64,000 bases of DNA. Source: Noviluteimonas lactosilytica. GTDB taxonomy: Bacteria > Pseudomonadota > Gammaproteobacteria > Xanthomonadales > Xanthomonadaceae. Of this stretch, positions 37,392-46,386 are shown piece by piece (positions within the stretch are counted from its first letter, which is position 1; each line of letters starts with the position of its first letter). The notes beneath the pieces are model-generated. The model worked only from the letters and a program-made list of their open reading frames with translations. It was not told the DNA's origin and made no database searches. The translations under genes were made by a program, and so were the position numbers. Location of the stretch: the NCBI RefSeq assembly GCF_020866925.1, contig NZ_JAJGAK010000005.1, positions 118,562-182,561 of the forward strand, read 5' to 3'.

Positions 37392-37841
37392 GGTGAATCC
37401 TTGCGATGGAATCCCGTGCAGCAGGGATTCGTATGGCCTTAGGCCGAGCTGCGCTTGGCAGAAATGAGGCTCAAAGGCGAGGTCGCAGATTCGATGAGTG
37501 CCGTCGGAATTTCCGGTGCAGAAGGATGCTGCAACACTTAGGAATGACGCTGGTGTGACCAACACCCAAACGCTCTGCGTGACTAGCACTCGATTGAGTT
37601 CAGCAACTCTTACCGACGAACGCGGAGCGTGTTCGCTGCAAGCCAAAAGTGTCCGCTTTGGGTCGGGAGCGGTCACTCCGTGACCGACTGTCACCTCAGC
37701 TGTGGGAGGCGAGCCGAGTGGCAGCTTCCGACCCAAAGCGGACACTCAGAATCTGCACCGCGGCTGGGCATGGTCCAGTTATTCTGTGGCTTCTATTCGG
37801 GCTCAGGCCGTGTTCGCGATCCGCGAACTAAGGGGAAGATC
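37392..37841. other. 450-bp gene-free stretch with the long palindromic element
   Basis: I see no gene with codon bias or binding site. It holds the long composite repeat (37649-37745) and the leader of the lipoprotein gene at 37842. Confidence 0.5.
37649..37745. repeat. Long composite palindromic element, copy 1
   Basis: Outer arms GTGTCCGCTTTGGGTCG (37649-37665) and CGACCCAAAGCGGACAC (37729-37745) are perfect inverses, 97 bp from end to end. The inside contains GGTCACTCCGTGACC, itself a dyad. Two related elements lie at 50284 and 61923. Confidence 0.8.
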
Positions 37842-38270
37842 ATGCGTCGGTGCCTTCTGGTTTGCTTCTTGGCACTATCGGCAGTCGGATGCGCCTCCGC
37901 CGGTGCCGAGACTCCGTTCTATAGCGACACGCCGCTCGTCTTCCTTGAAAGATTGAAGCACCTCGACAATCGACTCCACTCGTTCATCATTTCTGGAAGC
38001 GTCAAAAATTGGATTACCGAAGCCGACGTGCCTGCGCTTCTGGGCCGGCTCGAATCGACAGACGAGTGCGCCGGAGTCATGAACGAAGCTAGTGGCTACG
38101 TTCCAGGCCGCTCAACAATTGGCGACGAGGCCGCATTTCTTATCGACGGCTTCCGCACTCGTCTATACCCGCCAAGACTGCACTCCAAGCGATACACGGA
38201 AGCCGAAAAGCAGGATCTGCGGAACTGGTGGACCCTTTACAACCAAGCCACTGACGCTTCATCCCGATAG
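37842..38270 (+). CDS. Putative lipoprotein
   Basis: 142 residues with a lipobox: LSAVGC, so Cys17 would be lipidated after cleavage by signal peptidase II. AAGGGGAAG lies 6 nt before the ATG. The mature part is soluble and helical with DLRNWWTLYNQ near the end. Family unknown; probably attached to the inner or outer membrane on the periplasmic side. Confidence 0.68.
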   Translation: MRRCLLVCFLALSAVGCASAGAETPFYSDTPLVFLERLKHLDNRLHSFIISGSVKNWITEADVPALLGRLESTDECAGVMNEASGYVPGRSTIGDEAAFLIDGFRTRLYPPRLHSKRYTEAEKQDLRNWWTLYNQATDASSR

Positions 38271-38321
38271 GTTTCTACGAAGGATCGCGGTTGGCTAGAC
38301 CGCGCGAATCCCGGCTGCTGA

Positions 38322-38348
38322 GTGTCCGCTTCTGGCCGAAAGCTGCCG
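38322..38348. repeat. Palindromic repeat copy 3 (half-decayed)
   Basis: GTGTCCGCTTCTGGCCGAAAGC is intact, the right arm has drifted to TGCCGTC. Confidence 0.65.
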
Positions 38349-38503
38349 TCAGGAAGACTGCTAGCGGCCCAACGCGGCCCTCCCTACCGCGGCCACGCAG
38401 GAATCGGTTTCGGTAGTTTTACGGAGACATCGGGCGAATTTTTTCCGATGTGCCGCCCGAATGATAGAGCCAAAGTGGGGAACCCAAGAGGGAGCGGAAA
38501 TTG

Positions 38504-39208
38504 ATGAGCGACGTCATCGCGGTCCGCGCTACTTCGGATGGGTTTCCTCGCGATGCAGGTGGGGGCTTTGCGCGTCGCAGCCGTATCCTTGCAAAGGGAG
38601 AGTTCTTGTATCGCCCGGGTGACGCACTTCGCGCGATTTACTTGGTTCTGGATGGTGCCTTTAAAACCGCGTCGACTGGCTTCGACGGCGTGGAACGAAT
38701 CGTGGGGTTCCACCTGCCGGGGGAAATAATCGGATTAGATGGGTGGAGCGAACTTCGACATCGATGCATGGCGATCGCGCTAGCCGATGCGTGCGTGTGT
38801 CAACTTTCGATCGATCAGTTCATGTGGACCGTGTTAGGGCAGAAAGGAATGCGGGAATGGACTCGTCGCATCATCGGCAATTGCACAAGGAACGAAATCG
38901 AACACCTGGAAATGCTCGGGCGGCGACAACCTGCTGCGCGAATCGCGTTGTTCCTGCATGAGTTAATGCTGCGATCTCAGCACCGCGTCGAGGCGGGCGC
39001 TTGCATTACGTTACCCATGACGAGAGAGGATATTGCGTGCTTCCTGAGCCTTGCGCCGGAGACAGTGAGTCGAGGCTTCAAGCGATTGCAGACAATGGGG
39101 GTGATCTCGGTCGATCATCGCCGCATCGAAATTCGTGACGCGACAAAACTTCAATCCTTCGCCCGTTCGTGGCACCAGCCGTCTATGCGACGCCGCCGGG
39201 TTGCGTGA
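38504..39208 (+). CDS. Crp/Fnr-family transcriptional regulator
   Basis: 234 residues: an N-terminal cyclic-nucleotide-type beta-barrel (about 20-140) and a C-terminal helix-turn-helix with TREDIACFLSLAPETVSRGF, which is close to the FNR recognition helix (E..S..). The FNR iron-sulfur Cys cluster is absent from the N-terminus, so it is not a classical oxygen sensor. ATG at 38504 with GGGAG upstream was chosen over the TTG one codon earlier. It may control the acetate and alcohol genes nearby, which is inference. Confidence 0.85.
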   Translation: MSDVIAVRATSDGFPRDAGGGFARRSRILAKGEFLYRPGDALRAIYLVLDGAFKTASTGFDGVERIVGFHLPGEIIGLDGWSELRHRCMAIALADACVCQLSIDQFMWTVLGQKGMREWTRRIIGNCTRNEIEHLEMLGRRQPAARIALFLHELMLRSQHRVEAGACITLPMTREDIACFLSLAPETVSRGFKRLQTMGVISVDHRRIEIRDATKLQSFARSWHQPSMRRRRVA

Positions 39209-39221
39209 GGTCGCATCAGTA

Positions 39222-39250
39222 GTGTCCGCTTCTGGCCGTAACGGGACGTC
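39222..39250. repeat. Palindromic repeat copy 4 (decayed)
   Basis: GTGTCCGCTTCTGGCCG intact, right arm ACGGGACGT. Confidence 0.6.
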
Positions 39251-39401
39251 AGGCCCAACCCGGCAACGGCGCGGGGCTGGACCTAACAGTTCGTTGTCCT
39301 GCTGCCGCGAACAAATCCGTTTGCCCGCGGAGTTGTGCGCGCGAAGGTGCGGGGGACGTGCCCCGCTCGACATATCGACCATCGGTTTGGAGACAGTCGC
39401 A

Positions 39402-40358
39402 ATGTTCACCCAGGTGATTGCTTGCGGGGGAGTGATATGCCGCGCACTACTACTCGCAGGACTACTTTCCGGATCGGCAGTTGCTCAAGATCGCGGCCCG
39501 ATCATCGACATGCACCTGCATGCGTTTGGCTTCGATGAGTTCGGGGCCACGCCTCCGCCCAATGAAGTCACAGGCGTCGTGCCGTTTGCTCGGACGGACG
39601 AGGCGGCAATGCATGCAACCTTGGATGCAATGCGGAAGCACGACGTGGTGCTGGCTGTCACAAGCGGTCCAGTTCCCGACGTCCTAAGGTGGGCATCCGT
39701 CGCGCAAGGAACAATCATCGGCGGCGCGGGTCTCGGCCCCATGGATTCCTTGCCCGAAGCTGAGTCTTTACGCCGTCTGGTAAAGGACGAGCCGATCGCG
39801 GTCCTTGGAGAACTCGGGTTGCAGTATCACGGCCTGAGTGCGTCAGATCCAAAAATAGCGGACTACTTCGCCTTGGCAGAGGAGCTGGACATTCCGGTCG
39901 CACTGCACTCCGGACTTGGTGGCTCAGGCACTACCTATACCTGCTGCCCGAAGTTCCGGGCCTCGCTAGGCAGCCCGGCGACCATCGAGGACATGCTGGC
40001 TCGGCACCCGAAGCTCCGCATCTATCTGATGCATGCGGGCTATCCGTATCTTGCCGAGACAAAGGCCATTCTCTCTTCGTATCCGCAAGTCTACGTCGAT
40101 GTTGCCGGTATCAACTGGACGTTGCCACGAGCGGAGTTCCACGCCTATCTCAAGGCACTGGTCGATGCGGGATTTGGCAAACGAATCATGTTCGGGTCAG
40201 ATCAAATGGTATGGCCCGACGCGATTGCGCTTGCGATCGAAGGGATTGATGGAGCGGATTTCCTGTCGCCGGAGCAGAAGCGCGACATCTTCTACAACAA
40301 CGCCGCGACCTTCCTGAGGCTGGATCAAGCGGCAATCGACAAAAATCACGGCAGGTGA
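39402..40358 (+). CDS. Exported amidohydrolase-2 family protein
   Basis: 318 residues with a signal peptide (about 1-29, LLSGSAVAQ). The metal motif MHLH (His38, His40), a central HSG (ALHSGLG), HAGYPYL and late GSDQMVWP match the TIM-barrel amidohydrolase-2 fold, which hydrolyses or decarboxylates ring and carboxylate substrates. The substrate cannot be told. Upstream 190 bp holds repeat copy 4. A longer open frame exists upstream of the ATG but the signal peptide settles the start. Confidence 0.82.
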   Translation: MFTQVIACGGVICRALLLAGLLSGSAVAQDRGPIIDMHLHAFGFDEFGATPPPNEVTGVVPFARTDEAAMHATLDAMRKHDVVLAVTSGPVPDVLRWASVAQGTIIGGAGLGPMDSLPEAESLRRLVKDEPIAVLGELGLQYHGLSASDPKIADYFALAEELDIPVALHSGLGGSGTTYTCCPKFRASLGSPATIEDMLARHPKLRIYLMHAGYPYLAETKAILSSYPQVYVDVAGINWTLPRAEFHAYLKALVDAGFGKRIMFGSDQMVWPDAIALAIEGIDGADFLSPEQKRDIFYNNAATFLRLDQAAIDKNHGR

Positions 40359-40363
40359 TGGAG

Positions 40364-40391
40364 GTATCCGCTTCTGGCCGATAGCGGACAT
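40364..40391. repeat. Palindromic repeat copy 5
   Basis: GTATCCGCTTCTGGCC and GATAGCGGACAT. Six nt after the amidohydrolase stop. Confidence 0.75.
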
Positions 40392-40495
40392 GCGTTGATG
40401 CCATTGCGCGGCAGTGGCCTGTCAGCGGTGGGAGACGTTCAGTTCTGGCCGATTTCCAGTGAGTGGATGTGTCAACTCCGAACAAGGAGAACGCC

Positions 40496-41443
40496 ATGAA
40501 CGAGACCCCCAAGCTCAGGAAATACGATCAACTCATCGAGAGCTGCAGGGCGCTGCCTCCCATGTGCACGGCAGTCGCGCATCCCTGCGACGCGTCCTCG
40601 CTCTCGGCCGCGATCGATGCGACCCGCCTCGGCCTCATCACGCCGATCCTCGTAGGTCCGCAGGCGCGCATCTACGGCGCCGCGAAGACGGCCGGTCTCG
40701 ACCTGGGCAACATCGAAATCGTCGACAGCCCGCACAGCGTGGAATCGGCAGCGCGCGCCGTCGCATTGGTGCGCGAGGGACGCGCCGAGGCGCTGATGAA
40801 GGGGAGCCTCCACTCCGACGAGCTCCTGGGCGCGGTGGTCAAGCGCGAAACCGGTCTTCGCACCGCCCGGCGCATCAGCCACTGCTTCGTTATGGACGTA
40901 CCGGGGCACGAGGACACGCTCATCGTGACCGATGCGGCGGTGAACATCGCGCCGACACTAGCGGAGAAGGTGGACATCGTGCAAAACGCGATCGACCTCG
41001 CCCAGTCACTCGGCGTGGTCGAGGTGCGGGTGGCGATCCTCTCGGCAATGGAGACCGTGAATCCCAACGTGCCTTCGACATTGGAAGCAGCGGCGCTGTG
41101 CAAGATGGCTGATCGCCGCCAGATCACCGGCGCGATCCTCGACGGGCCGCTCGCGCTCGACAATGCGATCGACCTCGAGGCGGCGAGGATTAAGAATCTC
41201 GATTCCCCCGTGGCCGGCCGCGCGAATGTGCTGGTGGTGCCGGATCTCGAAGCAGGCAACATGCTCGCCAAGAGCCTAACCTTCCTCGCCGGCGCCGACG
41301 CCGCCGGCATCGTGCTGGGCGCGCGCGTGCCGATCATCCTCACCAGCCGCGCGGACACGGTCACCGCGCGCCTTGCCTCATGCGCCGTGGCGGTACGGCT
41401 CGCACATGCACGACGCCTCGACGCCGGGCGGGCCGTGAGCTGA
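40496..41443 (+). CDS. Phosphate acetyl/butyryltransferase family enzyme
   Basis: 315 residues of the PTA_PTB family: exchanges CoA of acetyl-CoA (or other acyl-CoA) for phosphate. It is the short form without the N-terminal enoyl-CoA hydratase or DRTGG domain. MKGSLHSDELL (about 101-111), the Gly/Ser motif and the C-terminal LVVPDLEAGNMLAKSL are typical. AAGGAGA precedes the ATG. Its stop overlaps the ackA start (TGATG), so acyl-phosphate passes directly to a coupled kinase. Confidence 0.9.
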   Translation: MNETPKLRKYDQLIESCRALPPMCTAVAHPCDASSLSAAIDATRLGLITPILVGPQARIYGAAKTAGLDLGNIEIVDSPHSVESAARAVALVREGRAEALMKGSLHSDELLGAVVKRETGLRTARRISHCFVMDVPGHEDTLIVTDAAVNIAPTLAEKVDIVQNAIDLAQSLGVVEVRVAILSAMETVNPNVPSTLEAAALCKMADRRQITGAILDGPLALDNAIDLEAARIKNLDSPVAGRANVLVVPDLEAGNMLAKSLTFLAGADAAGIVLGARVPIILTSRADTVTARLASCAVAVRLAHARRLDAGRAVS

Positions 41444-42621
41444 TGGTCGGCGTGATCGCGGTGATCAACGCGGGCTCCTCGAGCCTCAAGTTCTGCGTCT
41501 ACTTCCATCGTGCGCGGGGCCTTGAGCCCGCGCTGCGGGGACAAATCGAGTCGATCCACACCGAGCCCCGTTTCAAGGCGCGTGATGCGGCGGGCGCGGA
41601 GCACGGCAAGACATGGCCCGAAGGCACGGCGCTAAGCCACGAAGGGGCGCTGCACCACGTCGTCGATTTCGTGCGCGCCCAGCTCCCCGACGAACCACTG
41701 CTCGCGGTGGGCCATCGCGTGGTGCACGGCGGGATGGAGTTCGCCGCGCCCGTGCGCATCGACGCCAACGTCCTTGCCCGCCTGGAAGCGTTCATCCCCC
41801 TCGCTCCGCTGCACCAGCCGCATAACCTGGCGGCCATTCGTTCGCTGCTTGCGGCGCGACCCGACCTTCCGCAGGTCGCATGCTTCGACACGGCCTTCCA
41901 TCGCTCCATTCCCGAGATCGCACAGATGTTCGCGCTGCCGCACGCGCTGCACGTCGAGGGCGTTCGCCGTTTCGGCTTCCACGGCCTGTCTTACGAGTAC
42001 ATCGCCTCGCGATTGCCGCTATTCGATCCGGTCGCCGCGGCAGGCCGCACCGTTGTGCTGCACCTGGGCAACGGCGCGAGCATGTGCGCGATGCACGCGG
42101 GGCGCAGCGTGGCGAGCACGATGGGGTTCACCGCGGTCGACGGCCTGCCGATGGGCACGCGCTGTGGCTCCATCGATCCGGGCGTGATTCTCTACCTCAT
42201 GGACGAGCGGGGCATGGACGCGCGCGCCATCGAGAAAATGATCTACAACGAGTCGGGGCTGCTCGGTGTTTCCGGCGTGTCGAGCGACATGCGCACGTTG
42301 CTCGCCTCCGCCGAGCCGGGCGCGAAGCGCGCGGTCGACTTGTATGTCTACCGCATTGGTCGCGAGCTGGGCTCTCTCACGGCCGCGCTTGGAGGGCTCG
42401 ACGCGATCGTCTTCACCGGAGGCATCGGCGAGAACTCGGCCGTGATTCGCGAACGCGTTTGCCGCAACGCGGGATGGCTGGGCGTGGATCTCGATCCCGA
42501 AGCCAACGACGCCGGTGGCCCGTGCATCTCGGCCGCCGGTTCGCGCGCGCGGGTGTGGACCGTGCCCACCGACGAAGAGCGGATGATTGCGCGGCACACT
42601 CTCTCGGCCTTGGAGGGATGA
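41443..42621 (+). CDS. ackA: Acetate kinase
   Basis: Makes ATP and acetate from acetyl phosphate, or the reverse. 392 residues with VINAGSSSLKF (7-17), AVGHRVVHGG, catalytic region HNLAAI and FDTAFH, and the C-terminal FTGGIGENS. All typical sites are present. With the upstream phosphotransacetylase it forms a PTA-ACK pathway for overflow or low-oxygen energy supply. The gene is convergent with adhP at 12 nt. Confidence 0.94.
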   Translation: MVGVIAVINAGSSSLKFCVYFHRARGLEPALRGQIESIHTEPRFKARDAAGAEHGKTWPEGTALSHEGALHHVVDFVRAQLPDEPLLAVGHRVVHGGMEFAAPVRIDANVLARLEAFIPLAPLHQPHNLAAIRSLLAARPDLPQVACFDTAFHRSIPEIAQMFALPHALHVEGVRRFGFHGLSYEYIASRLPLFDPVAAAGRTVVLHLGNGASMCAMHAGRSVASTMGFTAVDGLPMGTRCGSIDPGVILYLMDERGMDARAIEKMIYNESGLLGVSGVSSDMRTLLASAEPGAKRAVDLYVYRIGRELGSLTAALGGLDAIVFTGGIGENSAVIRERVCRNAGWLGVDLDPEANDAGGPCISAAGSRARVWTVPTDEERMIARHTLSALEG

Positions 42622-42633
42622 ACAACGCCGGGG

Positions 42634-43662
42634 TTATGCCGCCATGTCGAGGACGATGCGACCCTCGATCTCACCCCTGTGCATGCGGGCGAAGATGTCG
42701 TTGATGTTCTCCAGTTTTTCGGCAGCAACGGTCGCGGTGACCTTGCCCTGCGCGGCGAACTCCAGGGACTCCTGCAGATCCAGTCGCGTGCCGACGATCG
42801 AACCACGCACGGTGATGCCGTTGAGCACCATGCCGAAGATGTCCAGCGGGAAGCTGCCTGGCGGCAGGCCCACCAGCGACACCGTGCCGCGGCGCCGCAT
42901 CATTCCCAGTACCTGCTCGAACGCCTTCGGCGACACCGCGGTGACCAGCGCGCCATGCGCGCCGCCGATTTCCTTCTTCAAGAACGCGGCCGGATCGGTA
43001 CTGCTCGCGTTGACAGTGACGGTGGCGCCCAAGCGCCGCGCGAGTTCGAGCTTGTCGTCGTCCACGTCCACCGCGGCCACGTCCAGGCCCATCGCCTTCG
43101 CATACTGCACAGCCATGTGACCCAGGCCGCCGATGCCGGAGATCACGACCCAATCGCCGGGCCGGGTATCGGTCATCTTCAGGCCTTTGTAGACAGTGAC
43201 GCCCGCGCACAACACCGGCGCAATCTCGACAAAACCAATGCCCTTTGGCAGGTGTCCGACGTACCCCGCGTTTCCCAGCGCGTACTGGGCGAAGCTGCCG
43301 TTGACCGAATAGCCCGTGTTCTGCTGCCGCTCGCACAGCGTTTCCCAACCACCGAGGCAGTGTTCGCAGTAGCCGCACGCCGAATGTAGCCACGGAATGC
43401 CGACGCGGTCGCCTTCCTTGACGTGGCTGATGCCGGCGCCGACCGCAACCACGGCGCCCACGCCCTCGTGGCCGGGGATGAACGGTGGCCGCGGCTTCAC
43501 CGGCCAGTCGCCCTCGGCCGCGTGCAGGTCGGTGTGGCACACGCCGCAGGCTTCGATCTTCACCAGCACGTCGCCGGGACCGGGCCGCGGCACGGGGACC
43601 TCATCAATCACCAGCGGTTGGCCGAATGCACGGACTACCGCGGCCTTCATGGTTCTGTCCAT
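42634..43662 (-). CDS. adhP: Zinc-dependent alcohol dehydrogenase, AdhP type
   Basis: NAD-dependent MDR alcohol dehydrogenase of 342 residues. Catalytic zinc site Cys42, His65, Glu66 (PGHEGVG); structural zinc Cys96, Cys99, Cys102 and Cys110; Rossmann motif GIGGLGHMAVQ near 175. The ATG at 43662 has AGGAG 7 nt upstream. Together with pta-ackA on the other strand it suggests an ethanol/acetaldehyde/acetate module. Confidence 0.94.
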   Translation of the reverse strand: MDRTMKAAVVRAFGQPLVIDEVPVPRPGPGDVLVKIEACGVCHTDLHAAEGDWPVKPRPPFIPGHEGVGAVVAVGAGISHVKEGDRVGIPWLHSACGYCEHCLGGWETLCERQQNTGYSVNGSFAQYALGNAGYVGHLPKGIGFVEIAPVLCAGVTVYKGLKMTDTRPGDWVVISGIGGLGHMAVQYAKAMGLDVAAVDVDDDKLELARRLGATVTVNASSTDPAAFLKKEIGGAHGALVTAVSPKAFEQVLGMMRRRGTVSLVGLPPGSFPLDIFGMVLNGITVRGSIVGTRLDLQESLEFAAQGKVTATVAAEKLENINDIFARMHRGEIEGRIVLDMAA

Positions 43663-43983
43663 CGCGATCTCCTCGGGAGAAAGGTCGGACGCCAAAGTTA
43701 CGCCGCTCTTGCGGGCCGTGCAGGGTCAATCGATCTTGCTGCCGACGCCGTTCATCACGTCGGCTGCTGCGCTGAACTTGGTGCAAGTTTCGACGACGCA
43801 GTCGTAAAAAAACGGGGCAGAGTAGGTTCTGATAATTCGCTGCGCTACACCCACTCGAGTAGTTGTCTTTCGTGCAAGGGTAAGTCACGCGCGGCTCGAT
43901 GCGACATGCGTGTGCTGCGTCTTCGATGGCTTGCTGTATCGATGTCTGCTTTCGACCCAAAGCGGTAATGCTGCGCCACTTCG
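43663..43983. other. Gene-free stretch upstream of adhP
   Basis: 321 bp. It carries the adhP promoter region, which I cannot pinpoint, and repeat copy 6 at 43942. No FNR-type dyad (TTGAT-N4-ATCAA) was seen. Confidence 0.45.
43942..43969. repeat. Palindromic repeat copy 6
   Basis: ATGTCTGCTTTCGACCCAAA then GCGGTAAT. This is the GACCCAAAGC form of the family, the inverse of GGGTCGAAAGC. Confidence 0.7.
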
Positions 43984-44172
43984 TCAGAACGTGGCTGGCG
44001 GAGAGTATGTTGTGATGGTTTCGACTCGCTTGAGCATCAGGACAAAGGCGGCGGCCTTGGACGGATTTTCAGCAGCGTTCGCCGAAGCGAGCGAACGAAT
44101 CTGACGTCGAAAATCTTCGCAGATGGACGGGTGTGAAAGGCACGCAAGAATCGCATGTGCGTGATCGCTCAT
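43984..44172 (-). CDS. Small hypothetical protein
   Basis: 62 residues. Middle part is helical (DFRRQIRSLASANAAENPSK). No binding site seen; weak support from codon bias only. Confidence 0.35.
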   Translation of the reverse strand: MSDHAHAILACLSHPSICEDFRRQIRSLASANAAENPSKAAAFVLMLKRVETITTYSPPATF

Positions 44173-44220
44173 CGAGAAATCTCCCGGAGATGACTAGAGG
44201 TTCCGCTAGGACGCTGCCTA

Positions 44221-44520
44221 TCAATCACGGTCGACGCTACCTGCGACCAAGTCTTCCAACCACAAATTGACGACTTGGACCGCTTCTTGTTCGCATGTGC
44301 AGTAAACAGTCCGGAACAGAGAAGGACCCTTTTGCATATCCAGAATGGCGGCCCACTCGCCCGCTCGACATCCGACGGACGCATACGTGCGGCCTCGCTG
44401 GCCGCTGCGCTTGAGGTGGAGGTCAGTGCCTCCACGCCCTCGGTGCCAGGCGAACTCTGAGGCTTCCATACGAGCAGTCTGGGCGCGCCGAGAGCTGACG
44501 TGAACTGCCCAAAGGTCCAC
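44221..44520 (-). CDS. Hypothetical protein
   Basis: 99 residues, possibly starting later at MEASEF (44469). The frame has reasonable composition (CRAGEWAAILDMQKGPSLFR) and lies downstream of the gene at 44536 on the same strand with a 15-nt gap. An alternative frame of similar length overlaps it, so the reading is uncertain. Confidence 0.4.
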   Translation of the reverse strand: MDLWAVHVSSRRAQTARMEASEFAWHRGRGGTDLHLKRSGQRGRTYASVGCRAGEWAAILDMQKGPSLFRTVYCTCEQEAVQVVNLWLEDLVAGSVDRD

Positions 44521-44535
44521 CCACAGAAGGTCACG

Positions 44536-44868
44536 CTATACGCGTCGTAACCTGCGGGAAGGCCGAGGTTTGGGCGAGCCCCCGAATCTGCTGACCGCGT
44601 CCACGACTAACCTCGTAAACTCTTCGTCGCAGATCCCGACGGGGGCATACGTCGCAACGTTTACGTAGCCCCCATCGCGGCCTTCTGCCTCGACCAATCT
44701 TCGGCAATAGGTCGTGCGTTCGCCGTCGAGTTCGAGGTCAATGTGAAACGCTGGATTGCCCATCCCAATGCGTTCGGCATGGAAAGGCCCTCCCACGAAC
44801 ACAACCTCAACGTAGCCTATGAGCGGGCCGCCATTCGTAGCCATGACGGCCTTTTCGCATGCAGCCAA
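44536..44868 (-). CDS. Hypothetical protein
   Basis: 110 residues; VEVVFVGGPFHAERIGMGNP followed by a hydrophilic strand-rich middle and basic tail RPSRRLRRV. It resembles small secreted or immunity-type soluble proteins but I cannot name a family. Codon use fits coding. Confidence 0.5.
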   Translation of the reverse strand: MAACEKAVMATNGGPLIGYVEVVFVGGPFHAERIGMGNPAFHIDLELDGERTTYCRRLVEAEGRDGGYVNVATYAPVGICDEEFTRLVVDAVSRFGGSPKPRPSRRLRRV

Positions 44869-44944
44869 GCTTGCGCGAGTGAAGCCGGTTGGTTCGGGCA
44901 GATGAGGGTAGTCACCGTAGCGCTAGATCAGAAAGGGGATCTTG

Positions 44945-45009
44945 AATGTCCGATTTTGGCCGTAGCGGGCAGTGGCCAAGTGATTGCTTCCGACCCAAAG
45001 CAGAGATTC
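44945..45009. repeat. Decayed composite palindromic repeat
   Basis: AATGTCCGATTTTGGCCG at the left and CTTCCGACCCAAAGCAGAGA at the right, 65 bp in all; looks like a shortened relative of the long elements. Confidence 0.6.
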
Positions 45010-45148
45010 CAGAACTCTTACCGCAGCAACGCGACGAAGAGCGATACCGCTCGGCTTTCGGCAAAAGCAAGGGTAGATCTTGCCGCATGAAGTGCCAGTG
45101 GTGACGGCGTTGCAACTTTTCGCCTTGTGACGTGCGAAAGACTGGGCG

Positions 45149-45280
45149 AAAATTCCGGCAGGATCATTCTGGCATTGGGCGCTACGCGCCCCGCGACATC
45201 GGGGACTGCCAGCCCCGCGCGAGTTCCCCCAGCTTCCACTCGCGCCGATCCTTGGAGGCCCCATCCGCTGGCGGGGCCTC
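45149..45280 (+). repeat. 132-bp intergenic element, copy A
   Basis: Nearly identical, as reverse complement, to 63844-63975. By eye about 85-90% of positions agree. It ends in a strong hairpin GAGGCCCC (45255-45262) with GGGGCCTC (45273-45280) and contains the shared block CAGCTTCCACTCGCGCCGAT. Ten nt further lies a small palindromic repeat, as also at copy B. Confidence 0.8.
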
Positions 45281-45290
45281 GCCTTTTCAG

Positions 45291-45319
45291 CCGTCGGCTT
45301 TTGGCCAATAGCAGACGCT
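45291..45319. repeat. Palindromic repeat copy 7 (decayed)
   Basis: CCGTCGGCTTTTGGCC with AATAGCAGACGCT. Adjacent to the 132-bp element. Confidence 0.5.
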
Positions 45320-45417
45320 ACTGTCGAGCTGTTCCTTGTGCCTCACCGCGACTTGACATCTGCGAGAGTAGGTGACTTTCGGTCACCTGGTGCCTGGCGG
45401 GTACGGAAGCAGTCTTT

Positions 45418-45861
45418 ATGCGCTTCGAAGAAAGCCCTGGCTTGGTCGTTGATAACGCGCTGAGTATCGGCTTCCTCTGCCTCGATCCTTACATGCCGCT
45501 CAAGTTCTTCGTCAGCGTCGTGCGGTGGGAAATCCGCAGGGCGAGTCGGTTAGCGCTCGCGGGATTAATCGTCGAGATCCCCGAAGTGAAGGGCTTTCCC
45601 CCACCGGACGTTATGGCGCGAAAAGACATGGTCATAGCGTGGGCGGAAAGCGCACATGGAGACGCGTTTGAACAAATCGGACGCGCTGCGCGGGACGCAC
45701 GCTTGCGGCTTGCGATCGTCGCTCCGGAGGAATACATCGATCGGGACTTGATCGGCTTGAAGATTGCGGCAATCCACGGTCTGACCGCCTGCATCGTTAC
45801 CACGGAACAGGCAGCAATCGCCTGGATGAAGGTGGTCAACCGGCAGAGCACCTCGCCGTAG
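45418..45861 (+). CDS. Hypothetical protein
   Basis: 147 residues, soluble. Amphipathic segments alternate with beta strands (RLRLAIVAPEEYIDRDLIGL; TACIVTTEQAAIAWM near the end), reminiscent of a small alpha/beta STAS- or Rossmann-like fold, but no signature is present. ATG start; no clear ribosome binding site. Confidence 0.55.
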   Translation: MRFEESPGLVVDNALSIGFLCLDPYMPLKFFVSVVRWEIRRASRLALAGLIVEIPEVKGFPPPDVMARKDMVIAWAESAHGDAFEQIGRAARDARLRLAIVAPEEYIDRDLIGLKIAAIHGLTACIVTTEQAAIAWMKVVNRQSTSP

Positions 45862-45889
45862 TTCATCAACGGGAGGATGCGCGGTTGCG

Positions 45890-45919
45890 AATGTCCGCTT
45901 CTGGCCGAAAGCGGGCATT
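45890..45919. repeat. Palindromic repeat copy 8
   Basis: AATGTCCGCTTCTGGCC and GAAAGCGGGCATT: one mismatch in the arms. Confidence 0.85.
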
Positions 45920-46097
45920 AGGCCCGAAACGTCCTGAGCGCGATCGTGTTCGTGTCTGCGCGAGAACGCACGATCGAGGAACAGAAGCCGGCTGCTGGCA
46001 AAGCGAAATAGGAACAAGTCTGATCCGCTTCGTCACTCAAAGAGCGCGCTTCTTCGAGCGCTAGACTCGCCTTGGCATAGTCGTGGGCCGGAACAAC

Positions 46098-46322
46098 ATG
46101 CAACATCAAACGTCGAGTGGGAGCATGGCCGCCGTCGGGTGGATGTTAGTGATCTTCGGCGGGTTGTGCCTGATCGGTGCGGCACTTGCGACTGCGATGG
46201 TCCTAGTGAGAGTGGAGGTCAACGTGTGGACCGATGCATTACTAGCGGTTGTCGGCGCTTCCGCAACGGTAGCTGGCGCCATCCTCCTTGCAATCAATCG
46301 GCGCGCAAACCATCGCTCTTGA
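46098..46322 (+). CDS. Small membrane protein with two TM segments
   Basis: 74 residues; two hydrophobic helices at about 11-36 and 45-66 joined by a short acidic loop (VRVEVNVWTD). Start ATG at 46098, or GTG 15 nt earlier. Unknown family. Confidence 0.55.
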   Translation: MQHQTSSGSMAAVGWMLVIFGGLCLIGAALATAMVLVRVEVNVWTDALLAVVGASATVAGAILLAINRRANHRS

Positions 46323-46386
46323 TCGAGGCCAAGCGCAGAGTCTGACAACGCTATAGATTAGCCAAGTAACGTTCGGAGCCGCCGTC

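Larger units (their letters stand above)
44869..45417. other. 549-bp gene-free stretch rich in repeats
   Basis: Contains a decayed composite palindrome (44945-45009), the 132-bp element copy A (45149-45280) and a decayed small palindrome (45291-45319). I see no gene with credible signals. Confidence 0.55.

Noticed and set aside
44169..44534. 121-codon minus-strand frame overlapping the one at 44221
   Set aside because: Ser/Arg/Pro-rich shadow composition; the overlapping 99-codon frame looks slightly better. Neither is certain.
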